Assembly: GCA_051747385.1 (NCBI GenBank)
Contig: JBNJGB010000032.1
Span: forward strand, 1-64,000
Source of the DNA: JBNJGB01 sp051747385
Lineage (GTDB): Bacteria > Myxococcota_A > UBA9042 > PHBI01 > JACKFB01
DNA: 64,000 nt
Direction: 5' to 3'
The notes under the pieces are model-generated. The model was not told the DNA's origin and ran no database searches. It saw only the letters and a program-made list of their open reading frames with translations. The position numbers and the translations under genes are program-made. Positions 50,983 to 58,511 of this stretch are shown in pieces (within the stretch, counting starts at the first letter, position 1; the number at the start of each line of letters is the position of its first letter).

Positions 50983-51276
50983 CTACCAGCGGTTCCGCCC
51001 GCCGCCTCCGCCTCCGCCTCCGCCCCCGCGGCGATCGTGCGCCTCGTTGACGCGGATGCTCCGGCCGTCCAGGGACGTGCCGTCCATGTCCTCCATCGCG
51101 GCCTTGCCGGCCGCCGGGTCCTCGTAGGTCACGAACCCGAAGCCCCGGGAACGACCCGTCTCCCTGTCAGTGATGACCTTGGCCTCGACGATGTCGCCGA
51201 ACTCGGAGAACGCCTGTCCCAGACCCTCGTCCGTGGTGTCCCAGCTCAGCCCACCCACAAACAGCTTCTTCGGCAT
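50983..51276 (-). CDS. RRM-type RNA-binding protein
   Basis: A 97-residue protein with one RRM. RNP2 is KLFVGGLSWDTT and RNP1 is SRGFGFVTYEDP, both with the aromatic residues that stack on RNA. The tail is a run of ten Gly plus Arg-Asn-Arg-Trp. This matches the Rbp family of small glycine-tailed RNA-binding proteins found in cyanobacteria and some proteobacteria, often cold-induced and thought to act as RNA chaperones. The ATG is preceded by an unusual AGAGAGAGAGAAG run. A structured leader upstream and a strong terminator downstream suggest tight control of a monocistronic message. Confidence 0.93.
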   Translation of the reverse strand: MPKKLFVGGLSWDTTDEGLGQAFSEFGDIVEAKVITDRETGRSRGFGFVTYEDPAAGKAAMEDMDGTSLDGRSIRVNEAHDRRGGGGGGGGGGRNRW

Positions 51277-51315
51277 CTTCTCTCTCTCTCTTCGGACGGT
51301 CGTGCCGTCCCTGCC

Positions 51316-51355
51316 GCGGATCGCATCCGCGCTCTGTGCGATCCCTGCGGATCGC
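51316..51355 (-). promoter_or_regulatory. Two consecutive hairpins in the RRM gene leader
   Basis: GCGGAT-CGC-ATCCGC (51316-51330) and GCGATCC-CTGC-GGATCGC (51338-51355) are both perfect. They lie 40-80 nt before the RRM start codon and could form an autoregulatory or temperature-responsive structure. Confidence 0.45.
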
Positions 51356-51491
51356 GGACAAGGAGATGTGGCCCGGCCGGCGCGCGCGCCAGATCCGAAC
51401 ACACACTCCGAACTCAAGGAAGGATCCACGGGTAGCCGATCTCCGAGGGAGCTGCAAGGGGGAGACGCTGGCCGCGCCTCGCGCGGTCTGT

Positions 51492-51497
51492 TATCAG
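51492..51497 (+). promoter_or_regulatory. -10-like element, candidate leaderless start of gloB
   Basis: TATCAG ends 7 nt before the gloB ATG at 51505. There is no Shine-Dalgarno. The same arrangement occurs before the genes at 19726, 36991 and 16170. Confidence 0.35.
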
Positions 51498-51504
51498 GGC
51501 GTCC

Positions 51505-52236
51505 ATGAGCGAACCGAAGGTCACTCCGATCCCGTGCCTGAGCGACAACTACGCCTACCTCGCGATCTGCCCCGAGACGCGCGAGGCGGCGGTCGTCGAC
51601 CCCTCCGAGGCCGCGCCGGTCGAGCGCGCGGTCCGCGACGCCGGCGTGACGCTGAAGGCCATCCTGAACACCCACCACCACTGGGATCACGTCGGGGGCA
51701 ACGAGGAGCTCCTCGCGGCCCGGCCCGACCTGGCGGTGTACGGTCACACCTCGGACGAGGGGCGCATCCCGGGGCAGACGGTCCTCCTCGAGGACGGCGA
51801 CACGGTGCGGATCGGCCTCGCGGAGGCCGGGATCCGGCACGTCCCGGGCCACACGCTGGGCGCCGTGGCGTACTGCTTCGACGGGCACGTCTTCACCGGG
51901 GACACCCTCTTCCAGGGGGGCTGCGGCAAGCTCTTCGAGGGCACGCCCGAGATGATGTATCGCTCCCTCGTGGAGGTGCTCGCCGGCGGCCTGCCCGGGG
52001 ATATCCGCGTGTGGTGCGGACACGAGTACACGGTGAAGAACCTCGAGTTCGCCTGCTCCGTGGAGCCGGACAACGTGGCCGCCCGGGACCGCCTCGAGTG
52101 GGCGCGCGCCCGCCGCGCCGAGGGCCTCCCCACCATCCCGTCGACCCTGGACGACGAGAAGGCCTTCAACCCCTTCGTCCGGACCCGGAGCCCGGAGGCC
52201 CTGGCCGATCTCCGGCGCAGGAAGGACGTGTTCTAG
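51505..52236 (+). CDS. gloB: Hydroxyacylglutathione hydrolase (glyoxalase II)
   Basis: A 243-residue metallo-beta-lactamase-fold enzyme that hydrolyses S-lactoylglutathione to lactate and glutathione. Metal ligands are visible in NTHHHWDHVGG, VPGHTLGAVAY, HVFTGDTLFQGGCG and WCGHEYT. The substrate-binding C-terminal helical region includes EYTVKNLEFACSVEPDN and ends PFVRTRSPE, as in GloB. Length is normal for the bacterial enzyme. Together with the glutaredoxin-DUF302 protein it suggests a glutathione-using cell. It overlaps the convergent acyltransferase-fold gene by 4 bp. Confidence 0.95.
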   Translation: MSEPKVTPIPCLSDNYAYLAICPETREAAVVDPSEAAPVERAVRDAGVTLKAILNTHHHWDHVGGNEELLAARPDLAVYGHTSDEGRIPGQTVLLEDGDTVRIGLAEAGIRHVPGHTLGAVAYCFDGHVFTGDTLFQGGCGKLFEGTPEMMYRSLVEVLAGGLPGDIRVWCGHEYTVKNLEFACSVEPDNVAARDRLEWARARRAEGLPTIPSTLDDEKAFNPFVRTRSPEALADLRRRKDVF

Positions 52237-53192
52237 GCGGCCGCGTCGGCCTTCGCCGCGTCGTCCGCGGGCTCTCCGATCGGGTGGTCGTCGCTGCCGT
52301 CCTCGGCGAGGCAGCCGAGGTGCCGGAACGGGTCCTCGAGGATGGCGAGGGCGGTGCGGATGCCGATCCCGGCGTTCAGGCCGTCCTCGACGCGCTCGTC
52401 GAAGGTGAAGCGGATCGGGAGGACCTTGCGCGCGACCACCTCGCCGTCCTCGACGATCGCCCGCTCCTCGATGGCTCCCACCATCATGAACAGGGGGGAG
52501 GTGCCCCACTCGTAGAGGTGGTGATAGCCCGCCTTCATCCCGAGGCTGCCCAGGTTCGCGATGAACAGGCTCGTGAACATGGCGTCGTTTTCGATGAAGC
52601 TCTTGGGCAGGAGGTTGTAGTAGTCGAGGGTCTTCAGCGCGCGGACCCCCAGGCGGAGCACCGGGCGGGGGATGCGGTTGAGGAGCGCGAACTCCTTGTC
52701 CTGGTAGGTCTTCTTGCCCGAGCGTTCCACCTCGATGGACTCCTGGAGCCGCTGGCAGAAGCCGTAGAACGTCTCCTCGCCGGGATCGATGCGCTTCTTC
52801 ACCGCGGACAGCTTCGCCTTCCGGCCCTTCTTCTGCCGCTTCATGCTGAAGGAGATCCAGATGCCGTCGCGCTGGTAGAGGCGCCGGCCCACCGCGAAGC
52901 GGTTCATGGTGGGGTTCTCGTGGAACGCGCGGGCGGTGGCCGCCACGAGGCAGTGCGTCACGTCCACGTGGAAGCGCTTACGGGCCTCCTGGAGGTACTC
53001 GAGCAGCCTGTCGGCCACCACGTACTCGTCGAAGTACACCACCGACTCGTTCCGGGTCGGCATGATGAACTGCATGAGGCGGCGGTACGGGTGCACCCGC
53101 CCGATGTGCGTCCCGTCCGGGCGCGACGTCTTCAGGTTCAGGAGCAGCAGCACCGCGGCCACCGCCGCGATCACGATGAGGAACGTCGTCAT
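52233..53192 (-). CDS. Membrane-anchored E2-acyltransferase-fold protein lacking the catalytic His
   Basis: A 319-residue protein. One N-terminal helix (LIVIAAVAAVLLLLNL) anchors it. Residues about 30-290 follow the catalytic-domain pattern of 2-oxoacid dehydrogenase E2/chloramphenicol acetyltransferase-like enzymes: THCLVAATARAFHENPTMNR near the start, FIANLGSLGMKAGYHHLYEW in the middle, and LPIRFTFDERVEDGLNAG near the end. In true E2 enzymes the last motif is DHRVxDG with a catalytic His, and here that position is Glu. There is no lipoyl or peripheral-subunit-binding domain, and no dehydrogenase genes are near. It is probably not part of a dehydrogenase complex and may use the fold for another acyl transfer or for binding. 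The ATG has GGAGGT upstream. Confidence 0.75.
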   Translation of the reverse strand: MTTFLIVIAAVAAVLLLLNLKTSRPDGTHIGRVHPYRRLMQFIMPTRNESVVYFDEYVVADRLLEYLQEARKRFHVDVTHCLVAATARAFHENPTMNRFAVGRRLYQRDGIWISFSMKRQKKGRKAKLSAVKKRIDPGEETFYGFCQRLQESIEVERSGKKTYQDKEFALLNRIPRPVLRLGVRALKTLDYYNLLPKSFIENDAMFTSLFIANLGSLGMKAGYHHLYEWGTSPLFMMVGAIEERAIVEDGEVVARKVLPIRFTFDERVEDGLNAGIGIRTALAILEDPFRHLGCLAEDGSDDHPIGEPADDAAKADAAA

Positions 53193-53272
53193 GGGCGACC
53201 TCCGGCGAGCCGATGCCGGCTACGTTCGTCCATCGACGGGCGGCCGTCAATGAACGCCGGGGGAGCGCGCGG

Positions 53273-54049
53273 CTACTCCGTGTCCTCCGCGAGGGCCGTG
53301 CAGAGCTTCGCCGCGGTCCCGGGCAGCCCCAGGGCGCAGCCGGTCCAGCCGGGATCGACCGCCTCGCAGTCCTCGACCGTGGAGCACTTCGGGACGACGT
53401 GCTTGAGGCTTCCCTGGCTTCCGGGCGGAACCAGGCACTCGTAGACGTCCTCCTCGTCCTCGGTGAGGCGGCTCGCCTCCCGTTCGTTGCAGTCGCACCC
53501 GCGCGTACAGAAGCCGAACAGGTCGTTGGTGAGGTTGCCGTCCTCGCCGGGCAGCAGGCACTCGCCGTAGGCGCACTCCAGGTCGTGCTCGCAGGCCGCG
53601 CCGATGGGCTTCGCGTCCTGCTTCTCGCCGAAGGGATAGGCGCAGCACGTGCTGGCGTCGCAGCTCATGCACTGGCCGTCGAGGCAGTTGGACTCCTCGC
53701 CGCAGGTGCCGCACAGGCCGCCGCAGCCGTCGAAGCCGCACGCCTTGCCCTCGCAGTCGGGGTGGCACTCGGCGCCGTCCGGGAGGATGACGACGTCGGG
53801 GGTCGTATCCTCGGGTGCGTCTTCGGAGATGTCGGAGACGTCCGCCGGGGACTGGCACGTGCACGCCGCCCACGTCCCGTAGGCGCCGCACACCTGCGTC
53901 CCCGCCGCGCCGCCGTCGCACGTGCACGGCTGCGTGTCTCCCCGGGCGCACTCCGTCGCCGCCTCTCCGCCGTCGTCGCCGTCGCACGCCCCGAGCAGGG
54001 CCGTCAGGCCCAGCGACACGAGCACGGCCAGCCTCCGGACCTCGCGCAT
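53273..54049 (-). CDS. Cys-rich lipoprotein
   Basis: A 258-residue lipoprotein with lipobox ALLGAC (Cys22). A first Cys cluster (CARGDTQPCTCDGG and following) precedes an acidic linker. The hinge GKACGFDGCGGLCGTC is shared with the lipoprotein at 16209. The last 110 residues hold further Cys pairs (CEHDLECAYGECLLPG, FCTRGCDC, STVEDCE) that resemble the small disulfide modules of myxobacterial surface proteins. No enzymatic motif. ATG 54049 is preceded by GGGAGGTGGAGG. It lies downstream of the sigma-54 activator gene on the same strand, 83 bp away. Confidence 0.8.
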   Translation of the reverse strand: MREVRRLAVLVSLGLTALLGACDGDDGGEAATECARGDTQPCTCDGGAAGTQVCGAYGTWAACTCQSPADVSDISEDAPEDTTPDVVILPDGAECHPDCEGKACGFDGCGGLCGTCGEESNCLDGQCMSCDASTCCAYPFGEKQDAKPIGAACEHDLECAYGECLLPGEDGNLTNDLFGFCTRGCDCNEREASRLTEDEEDVYECLVPPGSQGSLKHVVPKCSTVEDCEAVDPGWTGCALGLPGTAAKLCTALAEDTE

Positions 54050-54132
54050 CCTCCACCTCCCACGTCGGGAGGGGAGGATGCCCCAGGGGGCCCGGACGCC
54101 GCAACCGCGCGGCTCCGGCTCCCAGGAGCCTG

Positions 54133-55242
54133 TCAATGGTGGACGCCGCCGAACCGCACGTCGCTCAGCTCGTGCTCGCGCAGCTTGGCCCAGAGGGTCT
54201 TCCGGGAGATGCCGAGCAGGCGGGCCGCCTCCGTCCTGCGCCCGGAGGTGTTGCGGAGCGCGCGGAGCAGGTGGGCCCGCTCGAAGCGCTTCGCCGCCTC
54301 GCCGAGGGTGGCGATGGGCTGGTCCTCTCCGTCTGCGCGGTCTCTGGGTCGGCGGGCGTCCCGCACGACCTCGCCCGGCAGGTGGTCCATGAGCAGGGGG
54401 CCGCCGTCGGCGAGCACCAGGGCGTGCTCGACCGCGTGGAGCAGCTCTCGCACGTTGCCCGGGAAGTGGTAGGCGCCCAGGGTCTCCCAGACGTCCGGGT
54501 GCACCTCGGGGAGGGGGCGCCCCGGGCCCAGGAGGCGCCGGGCGAAGTGCTCCACGAGCTGGGGGATGTCCTCGCGGCGCTCGCGGAGCGCGGGCATGCG
54601 GACCTCGAACACCTTGAGGCGGTAGTAGAGATCCAGCCGGAAGCGGCCCGACTCCACCAGCTCTCCGAGGGAGCGGTGCGTCGCCGCGATGACGCGGACG
54701 TCGACCGGCTGCGGCTCGTCGGCCCCGAGGGGCTCGACCAGGCCGGTCTCCACCACGCGCAGGAGCTTCACCTGCGCGTAGGCGGGCATCTCCCCGATCT
54801 CGTCGAGCATCAGCGTGCCGCCGTTCGCCGCGCGGAAGCGGCCCGGGCGCCCCTTGACGGCCCCGGTGAACGCGCCCCGCCGGTGTCCGAACAGCTCCGA
54901 CTCCAGGAGGGTCTCCGGGAAGGCGGCGCAGTTGATGGCCACGAACGGCGCCCCGCGCCGGGCGCTGTGGGCGTGGACGAGCCGGCAGGCCAGCTCCTTC
55001 CCGGTGCCGCTCTCGCCGTGGATGATCGCCGTGCAGTCGGAGCGGGCGACCGTGTCCAGGAGCTGCAGCGTCTCCCTCATCACGCGGGAGTCGCCGACGA
55101 GGCCCTCGTCCGACACGGCCCGGGGAACGCCTGCCGATCCCTCGGGTGCGGCGGGGCCGAGGCCGTGGGACGACGGCTCCCGCGCGCACTCCTCCTCGCG
55201 AGACCACTCCTTGCGAGAGGTCACGTTTCGGCGCTCGAACAT
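54133..55242 (-). CDS. Sigma-54-dependent activator without a sensor domain
   Basis: A 369-residue enhancer-binding protein. The AAA+ domain begins near residue 48: Walker A GESGTGKE (76-83), the sigma-54 contact loop GAFTGA (123-128), Walker B GGTLMLDEIGEM, and an arginine-finger region LDLYYRLKVFEVRMPALRER. A Fis-type helix-turn-helix closes the protein (RTEAARLLGISRKTLWAKLR). The first 45 residues are short, charged and lack any receiver, PAS or GAF domain, so activity may be constitutive or set by a partner or by expression. ATG 55242 was chosen; ATG 55293 is in frame. It is divergent from the giant Cys-repeat lipoprotein gene, and a perfect palindrome lies between them. Confidence 0.9.
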   Translation of the reverse strand: MFERRNVTSRKEWSREEECAREPSSHGLGPAAPEGSAGVPRAVSDEGLVGDSRVMRETLQLLDTVARSDCTAIIHGESGTGKELACRLVHAHSARRGAPFVAINCAAFPETLLESELFGHRRGAFTGAVKGRPGRFRAANGGTLMLDEIGEMPAYAQVKLLRVVETGLVEPLGADEPQPVDVRVIAATHRSLGELVESGRFRLDLYYRLKVFEVRMPALRERREDIPQLVEHFARRLLGPGRPLPEVHPDVWETLGAYHFPGNVRELLHAVEHALVLADGGPLLMDHLPGEVVRDARRPRDRADGEDQPIATLGEAAKRFERAHLLRALRNTSGRRTEAARLLGISRKTLWAKLREHELSDVRFGGVHH

Positions 55243-55347
55243 GAGCTTCTCGTTGGCGCCTTGCGCCTGCGAATTGTGGGGGAACGGAACCATCCTAACG
55301 CATCGCGGGCGCCTTACAAGGGACGTCGGGACGATTGTCGCGGGGAG

Positions 55348-55365
55348 GTAACGACAGGGCGTTAC
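55348..55365. promoter_or_regulatory. Palindrome GTAACG-N6-CGTTAC
   Basis: A perfect 6-bp inverted repeat about 105 bp before the sigma-54 activator and 110 bp before the Cys-repeat lipoprotein. A third TAACG word lies at about 55297. The position would suit an enhancer-type binding site. Confidence 0.4.
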
Positions 55366-55475
55366 GACGGCGGTGGAGGGCGCGCTCGCCGCGGAACGGT
55401 TCGATCGCAACCCGTCCGCTCTGCTAGCCTGCGAACGCTCGGTGGGCGCGGGGGCCGACGCGGAGCGGAGGACGC

Positions 55476-58400
55476 ATGCGGCGCGACGACGGAAGGAGAG
55501 CGTGGACGGGCTGGCTCGTGGTGGCGCTGGCCGCCGGGCTCGGAGGGTGCTCCGACGGCGCGGCGGATCCCACGCTGTCGCCCGTGGCCGAGAGTCCCAG
55601 GCCGGCCCTGGACTCGCCGGGTGAGGTCGTCCCGTCCTGCGAGGTGGACGCCGAGTGTGCCGGGCAGGCCGAGGGGCCCTGCGAGGTCGCCCGCTGCGAC
55701 GAGGCCGAGGGGGTCTGCGTCGTGGAGGCCGCGCCGGCCGGGACGTCCTGCGACGACGGGGACGCCTGCACCGGGGCCGACGTGTGCCAGGACGGGCTGT
55801 GCGTCGGCGGCGATCCGCTGACGTGCGAGCCCGAGGGGCCGTGCGAGGTGGCCTCCTGCGATCCGGCCGCGGGGTGTGTCACGGCGCCCGTCGACGACGG
55901 CGCGGCTTGCGACGACGGCAACCCGTGCACCGAGGGGGACGCCTGCCAGGACGGCGCCTGCGTCGGCGCCACGACCACGTGCGAGTGCGTCGTGGACGAC
56001 GACTGCGAGGCCTTCGTGGAGGATCACTGCGCGCCCGCCCTCGTGTGCAGCGAGGGGGAGTGCGTGCCCGGCGACGGCCCGCCCGTGACCTGCGAGGCGC
56101 CGGCTGATCCCTGCCTCGAGGCCACCTGCGATCCGGCGACGGGCGAGTGCATCCAGGAGCCCGTGGCGGACGGGACGTCCTGTGGCGAGGGCGACGGGTG
56201 CGCGGCCGGGGCCACCTGCCAGGGCGGCGCGTGCGTCCTCCCCGAGGGCGTCTGCGACGACGGGAACCCCTGCACGGAGGACGTCTGCGATCCCGTGAAG
56301 GGCTGCGGACACCTCCCGGCGGACGGCGCCTGCGATGACGGCGATCCCTGCACCGGCGAGGGGCAGTGCGTCGATGGCGCGTGCGTCGCCGAGCCGATGG
56401 GCTGCGAGTGCAGCAACCCCGGCGACTGCACCGGGCCGGGCTTCGATCCGTGCCTGGGGACGTGGTCCTGCGAGGAGGGGCACTGTGCGCTGCAGCCCGA
56501 CACCGGCGTGGACTGCTCCGGCGTGGAGACCGGGCCGTGCGAGGCGGCGGCCTGCGACTCGGAGACCGGCCAGTGCGTCGTGCTCCCCGCGGACGACGGG
56601 GCAGCGTGCGACGACGGGGACCCCTGCACCCTCCAGACGACCTGCTCGGGCGGGACCTGCGGCGGCGGGGTGGACAACACCTGCGACGACGACAACCCGT
56701 GCACGAACGACAAGTGCTCGCCCACCAAGGGCTGCCAGCACACGCCGAACAACGTCGCCTGCGACGACGGGGACGCCTGCACGGAGGGCGACCACTGCGC
56801 GAACGGGGCCTGCGAGCCGGGCGCCCCGGTGGAGTGCGCCGCGCCGGGCACGTGCGAGGTGGCCTCCTGTGATCCGGACGCGGGCTGCGTCGTGTCCCAG
56901 GCGCCCGACGGGGAACCCTGCGACGACGGGGACGCGTGCACGGACGGCGACCAGTGCACGGACGGCGTCTGCGAGGGCACCCCGACGGACTGCGACGACG
57001 GCGACGCCTGCACGACCGATTCGTGCGACCCGGCGTCCGGGTGCGCCCACGAGCCGATCACCTGCTCCGGCGATCCCGGCCAGTGCGAGGTGTCGGCGTG
57101 CGATCCGGCCACGGGCGAGTGCGTCGTCGAGCCCGCACCGGGCGGCACGGCGTGCGACGACGGGGACGCGTGCACGGAGGGCGATCAGTGTGTCGACGGC
57201 GCGTGCGAGGGCGCCCCGCTGGACTGTGACGACGGCGACGTCTGCACGGCCGACGCCTGCGTGGACGGCGCGTGCACCCACGAGGACATCGAGGACTGCG
57301 TCGATCCGTGCGAGGGCGTCGTCCCCGGCGGGATCTGCGATGACGGCGACCCGGCCACGGTCGCCGACATGTGCCTGGGTGGCCAGTGCGCCGGCTTCGC
57401 GAAGCATGTCCAGACCGGGATCCCGGACGCGCCCTCCGTGGCGCTCCGGAAGGTCGACCACTCCTTCGGGCGGTGGTTCGTCGCCGCGCGCATCGAGGGG
57501 GGCCTGGTCCCCGAGCCGAGCGCCATCCTCGGGACGTGGAACGAGGAGGGGGTGATGGAGCCCTACCTTGACACGGTCGTGCTTCAAGGCGAGTACCTGG
57601 ACCTCGGGTTCGGCTTCGCCGCGGAGGCGGCCGGCGCGGTCTGGGTGTTCCGCCCCGACGGCGGCTCGGGGTCCTGGCACTCCACCACCGGGCTGCAGTC
57701 CGCGCTCGAGGACTCGGACTCCGGCATCCCGAACGCGCTCTGGGCCACCGGCGAGCCGGTCCCGGGCACGAGCCCGAGCCTCTGGGTGGCCGGCGAGGAC
57801 TGGGACGAGGATCCCTGGGTGAGGCGCTGCCTGCTCGACGTCGAGGCGGACGAGGTGAAGGCGTCCTGCCACGGCGAGACCACGGAGGCCGTCGACGACA
57901 CCGTCTTCCGTGCGCTGACCGGCGAGCCGTGCTCGGGCGACGGGTGCGGGCCGGTCGTGCTGTGCGGCGACAACCCGGACTACTCGCCGATCGGGCCGAC
58001 CCAGTACTACAACGACACGTTCGAGCGGCAGGAGTCCGGTAGTTGGATCTACTCCTTCATCGACAAGGGAGCCTCGCCCAGCCGCACCCGCGACGTCGTC
58101 TCCCTCGGCGGCGGGCGATACCTCGCCGTCGGCACGGCCGGCTACTTCCGCTATCGGGACGCGGACGGCGACTGGTCGCAGAACCTCATCTTCGCCGGGG
58201 GCCAGAGCTGGTGGCAGATGCAGGCCGCCCGGGTCGAGGGGGGGGCGGTCGTCGTCGTGGGATGGCGGGAGCAGATGGGCGGCAGCCGCAGCATGACGAT
58301 CTGGACCATGCCCGCGGATTCGGACCCGGGGCAGGCCGGCTCGTGGACCATGTACCCGCTCGACGGGGTGTCCGGCGCCGGCAACGGCCTGTTCGACGTC

Positions 58401-58511
58401 TCCTCCGACGGCGCCGGGACGGTGCGCGCCGTCGGCAGCCGCACGGCGGAGGACGGCTCGGCGAGCGAGGGGATCGTCTACACGCGGACGGCGCCTAGCC
58501 CCGCTCCTTGA
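55476..58511 (+). CDS. Giant Cys-repeat lipoprotein
   Basis: A 1011-residue lipoprotein (lipobox LGGC, Cys near residue 25). Residues about 50-640 are built from many short disulfide-type repeats of the form CDDGDACTxGDxCxxGxC, alternating with CEVASCDPAxGxC units. They resemble the Dictyostelium CTDC-type repeats found in many myxobacterial surface proteins. Calcium binding through the DDGD turns is possible. Residues about 640-1011 have few Cys and look like a beta-propeller or Kelch-like domain with blocks such as VVSLGGGRYLAVGTAGYFRY. ATG 55476 has GGAGGA upstream. It is probably a long surface stalk with a C-terminal recognition head. Its 3' end overlaps the convergent TPR gene by 17 bp. 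Confidence 0.82.
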   Translation: MRRDDGRRAWTGWLVVALAAGLGGCSDGAADPTLSPVAESPRPALDSPGEVVPSCEVDAECAGQAEGPCEVARCDEAEGVCVVEAAPAGTSCDDGDACTGADVCQDGLCVGGDPLTCEPEGPCEVASCDPAAGCVTAPVDDGAACDDGNPCTEGDACQDGACVGATTTCECVVDDDCEAFVEDHCAPALVCSEGECVPGDGPPVTCEAPADPCLEATCDPATGECIQEPVADGTSCGEGDGCAAGATCQGGACVLPEGVCDDGNPCTEDVCDPVKGCGHLPADGACDDGDPCTGEGQCVDGACVAEPMGCECSNPGDCTGPGFDPCLGTWSCEEGHCALQPDTGVDCSGVETGPCEAAACDSETGQCVVLPADDGAACDDGDPCTLQTTCSGGTCGGGVDNTCDDDNPCTNDKCSPTKGCQHTPNNVACDDGDACTEGDHCANGACEPGAPVECAAPGTCEVASCDPDAGCVVSQAPDGEPCDDGDACTDGDQCTDGVCEGTPTDCDDGDACTTDSCDPASGCAHEPITCSGDPGQCEVSACDPATGECVVEPAPGGTACDDGDACTEGDQCVDGACEGAPLDCDDGDVCTADACVDGACTHEDIEDCVDPCEGVVPGGICDDGDPATVADMCLGGQCAGFAKHVQTGIPDAPSVALRKVDHSFGRWFVAARIEGGLVPEPSAILGTWNEEGVMEPYLDTVVLQGEYLDLGFGFAAEAAGAVWVFRPDGGSGSWHSTTGLQSALEDSDSGIPNALWATGEPVPGTSPSLWVAGEDWDEDPWVRRCLLDVEADEVKASCHGETTEAVDDTVFRALTGEPCSGDGCGPVVLCGDNPDYSPIGPTQYYNDTFERQESGSWIYSFIDKGASPSRTRDVVSLGGGRYLAVGTAGYFRYRDADGDWSQNLIFAGGQSWWQMQAARVEGGAVVVVGWREQMGGSRSMTIWTMPADSDPGQAGSWTMYPLDGVSGAGNGLFDVSSDGAGTVRAVGSRTAEDGSASEGIVYTRTAPSPAP

